Part shown: positions 7,465 through 13,527 of the stretch, one piece after another
How the letters are laid out: every line of letters begins with the position of its first letter
Numbering within the stretch: position 1 is the first letter of the stretch
DNA from: Bacteroidales bacterium
GTDB lineage: Bacteria; Bacteroidota; Bacteroidia; Bacteroidales; Muribaculaceae
DNA length: 13,556 nucleotides
Direction of reading: 5' to 3'
Assembly (NCBI GenBank): GCA_004554255.1
Contig: SFNC01000052.1
Span: forward strand, 1-13,556
Made by a program: the position numbers and the translations under genes
Notes under the pieces: generated by a model
The model's input: the letters and a program-made list of their open reading frames with translations, nothing else
What the model was told of the DNA's origin: nothing
Database searches by the model: none

Positions 7465-7560
7465 ATGTGTTCTCGGACGCCATTGGTGTCGAGAGCCTCT
7501 TTTTTTATTGTCTCACGAAATAATTTAACTCAAAATATAGCTTTACAATCATGGCAATAA
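7465..7560 (+). CDS. Possible 31-codon leader ORF overlapping the greA start
   Basis: ATG 7465 lies 3 bases after the predicted transcription start. It opens a 31-residue frame beginning MCSRTPLVSR that passes through both arms of the leader hairpin and its T-run (read as Ser-Phe-Phe). Its TAA at 7558-7560 overlaps the first codons of greA by 10 bases. It has no recognisable signal, repeated codon or family match, and no ribosome-binding site. It may simply be an open frame in the leader. Confidence 0.2.
   Translation: MCSRTPLVSRASFFIVSRNNLTQNIALQSWQ
7470..7507 (+). terminator. Intrinsic terminator-like hairpin inside the greA leader
   Basis: GACGCC (7476-7481) pairs with GGTGTC (7485-7490), with one G-U, across the loop ATT. 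The stem is extended by TTCTC (7470-7474) with GAGAG (7491-7495), leaving G7475 bulged. A run of seven T (7500-7506) follows. This is the layout of a Rho-independent terminator. It lies between a promoter box and the greA ATG in a divergent intergenic region, so it cannot be the end of an upstream plus-strand gene. It could act as an attenuator or make a small leader RNA of about 45 bases. Confidence 0.65.
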
Positions 7561-8021
7561 CTTACATGACCAAAGAAGGTTATAACAAAAAAATGCAGGA
7601 AATCGCTTACCTTGAAACGGTAAAGCGCCCCGAAATATCGGCGGCCATCGCAGAAGCCCGCGACAAAGGAGACCTCAGCGAAAACTCTGAATACGATGCC
7701 GCCAAAGAGGCACAGGGCATGCTGGAGATGAAAATCGCTCAGCTCAAGGACCTGGTGGCCAACGCACGAATTATCGACGAGAAAAATCTCGGCACAGACA
7801 CCGTGCAGATTCTCAACCGCGTAACCATCAAGAATGTTGCCAACGGCATGACCATGGAGTACACCATTGTGGCAGACTCCGAGGCAAATCTCCGCGAAAA
7901 GAAAATCGCGTCCTCCACACCTATTGCACAGGGCCTTATCGGCCACAAAGTGGGCGACATTGTGGAAATTCGCGTCCCCTCCGGCCTCATGAAATTTGAA
8001 ATCACCAACATAGCTATCTGA
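7551..8021 (+). CDS. greA: Transcript cleavage factor GreA
   Basis: GreA binds the secondary channel of RNA polymerase and stimulates cleavage of backtracked RNA so that elongation can resume. The 156-residue length is normal. The N-terminal coiled coil (about 8-76) carries the tip motif GDLSENSEYDAAKE (40-53) with the metal-coordinating acidic residues Asp41 and Glu44, at the same positions as in the Escherichia coli protein. The C-terminal FKBP-like domain ends with TPIAQGLIGHKVGDIVEIRV, a family signature. The gene opens an apparent operon with the HIT hydrolase 10 bases downstream. An unusual terminator-like hairpin in its leader suggests control by premature termination. Identification is very secure. 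Confidence 0.97.
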   Translation: MAITYMTKEGYNKKMQEIAYLETVKRPEISAAIAEARDKGDLSENSEYDAAKEAQGMLEMKIAQLKDLVANARIIDEKNLGTDTVQILNRVTIKNVANGMTMEYTIVADSEANLREKKIASSTPIAQGLIGHKVGDIVEIRVPSGLMKFEITNIAI

Positions 8022-8031
8022 TTCCCAAGCC

Positions 8032-8427
8032 ATGGCTACTATTTTCTCACGTATCGCCGCCGGCGAAATTCCCTCCTATAAAGTCGCTGAGAACGACAAG
8101 TTTTTCGCCTTCCTGGATATTAATCCCGTAGCGCCGGGACACGTCCTCGTCATCCCCAAAAAGGAAGAAAGCTACATTTTCAACCTTGAGGACAATGAGT
8201 ATGCCGAATTTACATTATTTGCAAAACGCGTGGCTGCCGCTGTGGAAAAAGCCATGCCGTGCAAACGTATCGGCGTATGTGTAATAGGCCTGGAAGTGCC
8301 TCACGCACACATCCACCTGATTCCCCTGCGCACCGAGGCCGACATGGATTTCCGTAAGCCCAAGATGACCCTCCCTGCTGAAGAGATGCAGGAGATCGCC
8401 GCAAAAATTGCCGCAGAATTCAAATAA
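8032..8427 (+). CDS. HIT-family (Hint-like) nucleotide hydrolase
   Basis: The 131-residue protein has the N-terminal phrase TIFSRIAAGEIPSYKV and the catalytic histidine triad HAHIHL (His91, His93, His95), with His95 expected to be the nucleophile. HIT proteins of this branch hydrolyse purine nucleoside phosphoramidates and related nucleotide conjugates in the cytoplasm. The conserved N-terminal substrate loop NPVAPGHVLVIPKKE (31-45) is present, and the length is normal for a bacterial Hint. It sits 10 bases after greA and 14 bases before the next gene, so the three genes are probably one transcript. The physiological substrate is unknown. Confidence 0.95.
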   Translation: MATIFSRIAAGEIPSYKVAENDKFFAFLDINPVAPGHVLVIPKKEESYIFNLEDNEYAEFTLFAKRVAAAVEKAMPCKRIGVCVIGLEVPHAHIHLIPLRTEADMDFRKPKMTLPAEEMQEIAAKIAAEFK

Positions 8428-8441
8428 TAAGCCATACTGTC

Positions 8442-9563
8442 ATGAATATCAAATCATTAGCACGACTCTGCACCGCGCTTACAATTCCCGCAGTTGTAGC
8501 ATGCTCGGGTGGCAACGGATGGTCTGTCTCGGGTACCGTAGACGGCGCCGCAGACTCTACCATATACATAGAAGGCTCTACAGCCGGCGGATGGTACACA
8601 ATTGATTCCGTGACCGTCAACAGCAACGGCTCTTTTGACTTCCGCGCAGCCGAAGCAGCGGAGACCCCCTCGGTATTCCGCCTCCGCATGGCCGACAAAT
8701 ACATCTATTTCCCCGTTGATTCCATCGAGGAAGTGACTGTCACCGCCAAGCATCCGGGATTTGGCACCTCTTACAGCCTCTCCGGAAATATTTATGCTCC
8801 CGGTTTTGCACGCGTAGACTCACTGATTAATGCCGCTGTCGCCGCCTCGGGAGATGCCGGAGCGCTTACAGACCCGAACCTGAAACGTGCCATCAGCCTG
8901 ATTATCAATCAGGACACCACATGTCTGGTGGCTTACTACGCTGTAGGAAAGACCATTGCAGGGCGTCCGCTGTACAGCCTTACCGACAAAGCCGACCTGC
9001 GTCTGGTTGCCAATGCCGCCAACACATTCAGCCAGCGTCGCCCCAACGACCCCCGCGGCAAAGAGCTGCAACAACGCTGGATGGCCGGACGCCGTGCCAT
9101 CGGTGCTATCCGCGGAGTCAATGCCGAAGCCGAGCTTATCTCGCGCCCAAAGGCCGACCTGAAACGCTTCGACGCTCAAGGCAAGGAACACGACTTTGAC
9201 AAGGTTGTCACCCGTGGCAACGGCCCCACCATCCTCAGCCTCACCTGCTACACCTCCGAGCAGTCTCCGGCTCTTACCGCCGCACTGAAACAGGTGTACA
9301 ACACATACCACAGCGCCGGTCTGGAGATTTTCCAGGTTTCTTACGACGCCAACGAGGTTGACTGGAAACGCTCGGCGGCAAACATGCCCTGGATTTCGGT
9401 ATGGAATGCGCCTCGCGACAATGTCCAGGCTCTTTTAGCATACAATGCCGACCCGATAAACAACGTTGCCGTGTCGTTTATCTTCAACAGTAAAGGTGAA
9501 CTGGTGGAACGCGTTTCAGACCCCGACAAGCTTGCTGCCGCCGTGGCAAAAGTTATCAACTGA
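8442..9563 (+). CDS. DUF4369/thioredoxin-like lipoprotein without the CxxC motif
   Basis: The 373-residue product has a lipoprotein signal (MNIKSLARLCTALTIPAVVAC) with the likely lipidated Cys21. Residues about 26-120 are beta-rich and resemble the DUF4369 domain common in Bacteroidetes (SVSGTVDGAADSTIYIEG, FRLRMADKYIYFPVD). The C-terminal part (about 240-373) follows the TlpA/ResA thioredoxin fold: GNGPTILSLTCYTSEQSPAL, then the spaced strand GLEIFQVSYD and the end SFIFNSKGELVERV. By spacing to that strand, the redox CxxC falls on Ser272-Glu-Gln-Ser275. Cys269 lies three residues before it, and the usual cis-proline before the fourth strand is Ala or Val. A thiol-disulfide role is therefore doubtful; a structural or binding role is more likely. 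The gene ends the greA unit and is followed by a strong hairpin. Confidence 0.82.
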   Translation: MNIKSLARLCTALTIPAVVACSGGNGWSVSGTVDGAADSTIYIEGSTAGGWYTIDSVTVNSNGSFDFRAAEAAETPSVFRLRMADKYIYFPVDSIEEVTVTAKHPGFGTSYSLSGNIYAPGFARVDSLINAAVAASGDAGALTDPNLKRAISLIINQDTTCLVAYYAVGKTIAGRPLYSLTDKADLRLVANAANTFSQRRPNDPRGKELQQRWMAGRRAIGAIRGVNAEAELISRPKADLKRFDAQGKEHDFDKVVTRGNGPTILSLTCYTSEQSPALTAALKQVYNTYHSAGLEIFQVSYDANEVDWKRSAANMPWISVWNAPRDNVQALLAYNADPINNVAVSFIFNSKGELVERVSDPDKLAAAVAKVIN

Positions 9564-9579
9564 GTCCTGAATATCAACA

Positions 9580-9627
9580 CAATAAACGCGAAACTCCGGT
9601 ACATTTGCCGGAGTTTTGTGTTTATTG
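9580..9627 (+). terminator. Long intrinsic terminator hairpin after the greA operon
   Basis: Bases 9580-9599 pair with 9608-9627 along 20 continuous positions with two G-U pairs, around the loop TACATTTG. The inner core AAACTCCGG/CCGGAGTTT is followed by TTTGTGTTTATT rather than a pure T-run. The A-rich left arm makes the structure usable in either direction, but only the plus-strand operon needs it. Confidence 0.75.
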
Positions 9628-9705
9628 CCACCAAGTCATTTTATAAAAAACGGCTTTTTCTGAAAGTTTAGGCGATTTAAAATAGCCTTTTTGCCGGAAA
9701 AGCAT

Positions 9706-9713
9706 TATCTTTG
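9706..9713 (+). promoter_or_regulatory. Bacteroidetes -7 promoter box upstream of rfbB
   Basis: TATCTTTG matches TAnnTTTG and is followed by CAA. The expected start of transcription is near 9719, giving a leader of about 30 bases before the rfbB ATG. A TTTG at 9690-9693 is too close (12 bases) to be a standard -33 element. The box lies just after the terminator of the previous operon, as expected for an independent promoter of the sugar cassette. Confidence 0.6.
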
Positions 9714-9749
9714 CAATGAGTTCCAAAGTATGAACCAAACAGACTCCTG

Positions 9750-10898
9750 ATGAAAAAGACCTATCTTGTTACCGGCGGCGCAGGATTCATAGGCGCCAAC
9801 TTCGTAAAATACATTCTGCGCACGCATGGCAGCGATGCCGCTGTAGTTGTGGTTGACGCGCTCACTTATGCCGGAAACATAGACAATATTTCGGACGAAA
9901 TTGCCGATGGCTCTGTCGTTTTTATTCATGCAAACATTAACGATGCCGAGGCTATGGACAAGGTTTTTGCCGAGTATAATCCCGATTTTGTCGTTAATTT
10001 CGCCGCCGAGACGCACGTAGACCGCTCAATTACCGGTCCGCGTATATTTGCCGAAACGAATATAATGGGAACGCTGACACTCCTGGACACGGCACGGCGT
10101 CACTGGCAGGCCGGGGACGGCACCTGGAGCGCCGGCAAAAAATTCCTGCACATCAGCACAGACGAGGTATACGGCTCACTTGCAAGGGAATACGATAACC
10201 CACAGCCGATAGCCATCCCCGAGGAGCTGAAGCCATTGGTGGCCAGACGCCGCGACATCCCCGCCGCCTTCGGCTCCGGATTCTTCACCGAAGCGAACCC
10301 CTTGAAACCCCGCTCGCCGTACAGTGCAGCAAAAGCATCGGCAGACATGATGGTTCTGGCATGGAACAGCACGTACGGCATGCCCGTAAACATTACCCGG
10401 TGCTCCAACAATTACGGCCCCATGCAGTTCCCCGAGAAGCTTATCCCACTGCTCATCAACAATATACAGGAAGGGAAAGCCCTGCCGGTATACGGTAAGG
10501 GCCTGAATGTGCGCGACTGGCTGTTTGTAGACGACCACTGCAGCGCCATAGACGCCGTATTGCTTAACGGCCGTCCGGGAGAAGTCTATAACATCGGCGG
10601 TTTCAACGAGAAAGCCAATATAGACATCGTACGCGAGGTGATTGAGCTTGTTGCGGAAATGACCGGAACCGAGCCGAGGCACGACCTCATCAGCTATGTC
10701 ACCGACCGCCCCGGCCATGATATGCGCTATGCCATAGACCCGCACAAGATGGCTTCGGAGTTAGGCTGGGTGCCTCTCACAACCTTTGCCGACGGTATCC
10801 GCAAAACCGTGCGGTGGTATCTTGACAATCCCGATTGGGTGCGCAAGATAGTGTCCGGCGAATATCAGGAGTATTATAAAAAACAGTATAACCGATGA
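9750..10898 (+). CDS. rfbB: dTDP-glucose 4,6-dehydratase
   Basis: This extended short-chain dehydrogenase converts dTDP-D-glucose to dTDP-4-keto-6-deoxy-D-glucose in the cytoplasm, with tightly bound NAD+ recycled in the reaction. The Rossmann motif GGAGFIG (9-15), the family phrase NFAAETHVDRSI (83-94), the active-site STDEVYGS (136-143, with Thr137, Asp138 and Glu139) and the catalytic Tyr191-xxx-Lys195 (SPYSAAKASADM) are all present. At 382 residues it is somewhat longer than the usual 350, with extra sequence at about 155-180 before the active-site helix. The C-terminal RPGHDMRYAID is typical. It overlaps rfbA by 4 bases (ATGA). Its product feeds the isomerase and aminotransferase downstream. 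Confidence 0.96.
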   Translation: MKKTYLVTGGAGFIGANFVKYILRTHGSDAAVVVVDALTYAGNIDNISDEIADGSVVFIHANINDAEAMDKVFAEYNPDFVVNFAAETHVDRSITGPRIFAETNIMGTLTLLDTARRHWQAGDGTWSAGKKFLHISTDEVYGSLAREYDNPQPIAIPEELKPLVARRRDIPAAFGSGFFTEANPLKPRSPYSAAKASADMMVLAWNSTYGMPVNITRCSNNYGPMQFPEKLIPLLINNIQEGKALPVYGKGLNVRDWLFVDDHCSAIDAVLLNGRPGEVYNIGGFNEKANIDIVREVIELVAEMTGTEPRHDLISYVTDRPGHDMRYAIDPHKMASELGWVPLTTFADGIRKTVRWYLDNPDWVRKIVSGEYQEYYKKQYNR

Positions 10899-11776
10899 AA
10901 GGAATTGTTCTGGCCGGAGGCACCGGCAGCCGCCTGTTTCCGATAACACGCGGAGTATCAAAACAGCTGATACCGATTTACGACAAGCCCATGATTTATT
11001 ATCCGGTGTCGGTGCTCATGCTGGCCGGAATCCGTGAGATACTGATAATCAGCACTCCCGAGGACCTGCCCGCGTTCCGCCGTCTGTTGGGCGACGGTGG
11101 CGACTGGGGTGTGTCGTTCAGCTACATAGAACAGCCGCGGCCCGAAGGTCTTGCACAGGCTTTCATTCTGGGACGCGATTTCATCGGCGACGACGACGCC
11201 TGTCTGGTACTCGGCGACAACATCTTCTACGGCCAGGGCTTTACCGGCATGATGCTGGAGGCTGTGCAACAGGCCGCCCGGGGCAATGCCACTGTTTTCG
11301 CCTACCCCGTACAGGACCCGCAGCGATATGGCGTGGTTACGATTGACGATGCCGGTAACGCGCTGAAAATTGTGGAGAAACCCGAGCAGCCGGAGTCCGA
11401 CAAGGCCGTTGTAGGGCTGTACTTTTATCCGCACGATGTGGTGGACATTGCCGCCGCAGTGAAGCCCTCGGCCCGCGGAGAACTTGAAATTACATCCGTA
11501 AACAACAGCTATCTGGAGGCCGGACGCCTTAAGGTGCAGTGTTTTGGCCGTGGATTCGCTTGGCTTGACACCGGCACGGTTGACTCACTTATGGACGCTG
11601 CCGGATTTGTGCAGGCCATACAGAACCGCCAAGGCATGAAAATCGCCGCACTCGAGGAGGTGGCGTTCCGTCGCGGATTCATAAATCGTTACAAGTTGGC
11701 GGCATTGGCAAAGCCCATGCTTTCAACAGAATACGGACAATACTTAATGCGACTTGCCAATGGAGAAATTCTCTAA
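10895..11776 (+). CDS. rfbA: Glucose-1-phosphate thymidylyltransferase
   Basis: This enzyme joins dTTP and glucose-1-phosphate to give dTDP-glucose, the entry step of the cassette. The N-terminal nucleotide-binding motif LAGGTGSRLFPIT (6-18), the signature SKQLIPIYDKPMIYYP, the sugar-binding EQPRPEGLAQAF and the LGDNIFYG metal-site region are all present. The 293-residue length is that of the short RfbA/RmlA class. Ser replaces the more common Thr in the GTRL motif, a conservative change. The gene starts within the last codons of rfbB and its own end is overlapped by the next gene, so translation of the four genes is probably coupled. The enzyme class serves several dTDP-sugar pathways, so it does not by itself identify the product. 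Confidence 0.96.
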   Translation: MKGIVLAGGTGSRLFPITRGVSKQLIPIYDKPMIYYPVSVLMLAGIREILIISTPEDLPAFRRLLGDGGDWGVSFSYIEQPRPEGLAQAFILGRDFIGDDDACLVLGDNIFYGQGFTGMMLEAVQQAARGNATVFAYPVQDPQRYGVVTIDDAGNALKIVEKPEQPESDKAVVGLYFYPHDVVDIAAAVKPSARGELEITSVNNSYLEAGRLKVQCFGRGFAWLDTGTVDSLMDAAGFVQAIQNRQGMKIAALEEVAFRRGFINRYKLAALAKPMLSTEYGQYLMRLANGEIL

Positions 11777-12185
11777 GCCTCAGATTATAGAAATCCCCAA
11801 AATAGCCGACCCGCGCGGCAATCTGTCGGTAATTCAGGAAAAAGACACGGTTCCCTTTCCCATCAGCAGAATATTCTACCTTTATGACGTCCCTGCCGAC
11901 AGCTCGCGCGGAGGGCACGCACACCATATCGACAATCAGTTTATGATTGCGCTCGCCGGAAGTTTCGACGTCGTCTTGGACAACGGCCGCGAGTCGCACC
12001 GTTATACGCTTAACCGCCCTTATTTGGGGCTGCTGATTCCGCCCGGTTATTGGCGCACGATGGACAATTTTTCGGCGGGATCGGTCTGCATGGTAATCAC
12101 AGACCAGCCCTACGATGAATCCGACTATATACGTGATTATGACGAGTTTAAGGCCTTGATGGCTCCAAACCCCAAACCTTTCTGA
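11760..12185 (+). CDS. dTDP-4-keto-6-deoxyglucose 3,4-ketoisomerase (FdtA/QdtA/WxcM-like cupin)
   Basis: The 141-residue protein is a single-domain cupin of the FdtA/QdtA group, which moves the keto group of dTDP-4-keto-6-deoxyglucose from C4 to C3. The signature is seen at GYxx-type strand ends and especially at SRGGHAHH (49-56), where His53 and His55 correspond to the catalytic His pair of FdtA. DPRGNLSVIQ (17-26) and LIPPGYWRTM are also typical. Start ATG 11760 was chosen; an in-frame TTG two codons earlier is possible. It overlaps rfbA by 17 bases and the aminotransferase starts 3 bases after it. FdtA and QdtA products differ in C4 stereochemistry, and I cannot tell which this is from the sequence. 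It is not the 3,5-epimerase RfbC. Confidence 0.9.
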   Translation: MEKFSKPQIIEIPKIADPRGNLSVIQEKDTVPFPISRIFYLYDVPADSSRGGHAHHIDNQFMIALAGSFDVVLDNGRESHRYTLNRPYLGLLIPPGYWRTMDNFSAGSVCMVITDQPYDESDYIRDYDEFKALMAPNPKPF

Positions 12186-12188
12186 CCG

Positions 12189-13331
12189 ATGCCTATGCCA
12201 CCGCGTTTTCCGTTTCTGCGCCTCTCCGATGTCAACGCCCCCTACCGCGATGAAATGGCCGAGGCCATGCTTCGCGTCCTGGACAGCGGATATTACATAG
12301 GCGGTCCTGAGCTGGAAAGATTCGAGCGGATGCTTGCCGAGGCGTGCGATGCCCAGTATGCCGTGGGGTGCACGAACGGCCTTGACGCGCTGAGGCTTAT
12401 CTTCCGCGCCTACAAGGAGTTAGGCATGCTGAAAGACGGTGACGAGGTGATAGTCCCCGCAAATACGTATGTAGCCTCCATACTTGCTGTTACCGACAAT
12501 AACCTCACGCCGGTTTTCGTGGAGCCGGACAACCGGACACTAAACCTTGACACCTCACTGATAGACAGGCATATAACGCCTCGCACCCGGGCTATCCTCA
12601 CTGTACATCTGTACGGGCGCACTTGCTGGGATGCGATATTGGCCGATGCGGCACGCCGCCATAACCTCATAGTAGTGGAGGACAACGCCCAGGCCATAGG
12701 TGCGCGCAGCAATGCTCCGGGCCTGTTCGGCTCACACATCACGGGCGGTCTCGGCCACGCCGGAGCATTCAGCTTCTACCCCACCAAAAATATCGGAGCA
12801 TTGGGCGATGCCGGCGCCGTAGTCACGCACGATGCCGAGCTGGCAAAAGCAATACGTGCGCTGCGCAATTATGGCAGCGACCGGCAATACCATAACATTT
12901 ATAAGGGACTGAACTGCCGCCTTGACCCGATGAAGGCCGCTGTCCTTGCTGTAAAACTGCCTCACACCGACGCTGAAAACGCACTGCGCCGCGAACGCGC
13001 AGCATTATACGACCGGCTGATTACCAACCCGCTGATAGAAAAACCGTTATGGGTTGAAGACAGCAGTTGTGTCTGGCACCAATACGTGGTGCGTGTAGCA
13101 GAGCGCGATGCCTTCCGTAAATATCTGGCCGACAACGGCGTGGAGACAGCCATACATTATGCCGTGCCACCGCACCTGCAGCCTTGCTACAGAGAGTACG
13201 CCGGGCTTTCACTGCCGGTTACGTGCGCGATTGCGGACAGCGTGGTCTCACTGCCTATTACACGCACTACGCAGATTGACGACATCCCGGCCATCTGCGA
13301 CATCATCAACGACTGGGGCTCAACTATTTAG
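12189..13331 (+). CDS. DegT/DnrJ/EryC1/StrS-type PLP sugar aminotransferase (FdtB/QdtB-like)
   Basis: This enzyme probably transfers an amino group, usually from glutamate, to the C3 keto group made by the preceding isomerase, giving dTDP-3-amino-3,6-dideoxyhexose. The 380-residue protein carries the family motifs: GGPELERFE (38-46), the PLP phosphate site GCTNGLDAL (60-68), PANTYVAS (90-97), VVEDNAQAIGA (162-172) with Asp165 facing the pyridine nitrogen, and FSFYPTKNIGALGDAGA (194-210) with the Schiff-base Lys200. GLNCRLDPMKAAVL and the C-terminal SLPITRTTQIDDI are also usual. ATG at 12195 is a possible alternative start. Specificity for C3 rather than C4 is inferred from the isomerase next to it. 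It is the last intact gene; no terminator was recognised after it. Confidence 0.93.
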   Translation: MPMPPRFPFLRLSDVNAPYRDEMAEAMLRVLDSGYYIGGPELERFERMLAEACDAQYAVGCTNGLDALRLIFRAYKELGMLKDGDEVIVPANTYVASILAVTDNNLTPVFVEPDNRTLNLDTSLIDRHITPRTRAILTVHLYGRTCWDAILADAARRHNLIVVEDNAQAIGARSNAPGLFGSHITGGLGHAGAFSFYPTKNIGALGDAGAVVTHDAELAKAIRALRNYGSDRQYHNIYKGLNCRLDPMKAAVLAVKLPHTDAENALRRERAALYDRLITNPLIEKPLWVEDSSCVWHQYVVRVAERDAFRKYLADNGVETAIHYAVPPHLQPCYREYAGLSLPVTCAIADSVVSLPITRTTQIDDIPAICDIINDWGSTI

Positions 13332-13527
13332 CAGCGTAAGACAATACCGTAGGCGATTCCACATCCACGCCAAATTCGCGGGCGCGGACCAGAATGGCTC
13401 GGGCAAGCTTGGGCTTAGACCCCGTTCCCCAATATTTGTTAAAGCAGGGGCGGTGTGTTTTCGAGGAAATTTCGCAAGTTGAAGAGGGAGTGTAGCGGGC
13501 TACATGACCGATGAGACTTGGCGAAAT
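13324..13527 (-). pseudogene. Minus-strand coding remnant running into the palindrome
   Basis: The minus-strand frame ending in TAG at 13324-13326 is open back to a TAA at 13528-13530 but contains no ATG or GTG. Its last 40 or so residues look like genuine protein: KYWGTGSKPKLARAI, then an Arg/Val-rich helix, then SPTVLSYAAK. The codons there are GC-biased in the third position, like the neighbouring genes. Upstream of about 13445 the frame passes into the inverted repeat and loses that character. It may be the tail of a gene broken by the repeat, or a chance frame. It overlaps the aminotransferase stop by 8 bases. No family was recognised. Confidence 0.3.

Noticed and set aside
9643..9660. 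A-run and T-run flanking ACGG as a small terminator
   Set aside because: The stem would be only A-T pairs, and a far stronger hairpin lies just upstream at 9580-9627.
9690..9693. TTTG as a -33 element for the rfbB promoter
   Set aside because: It lies only 12 bases from the -7 box, much less than the roughly 19-20 expected in Bacteroidetes promoters.
9750..12185. A dTDP-L-rhamnose cluster
   Set aside because: rfbA and rfbB are present, but neither an RfbC epimerase nor an RfbD reductase is encoded. The small third gene has the FdtA-type cupin motif, and an aminotransferase follows.
13108..13482. A 124-codon plus-strand frame running from the aminotransferase into the right-end region
   Set aside because: It is out of frame with the aminotransferase, begins inside it and shows no family features; it is a continuation of a shadow frame.
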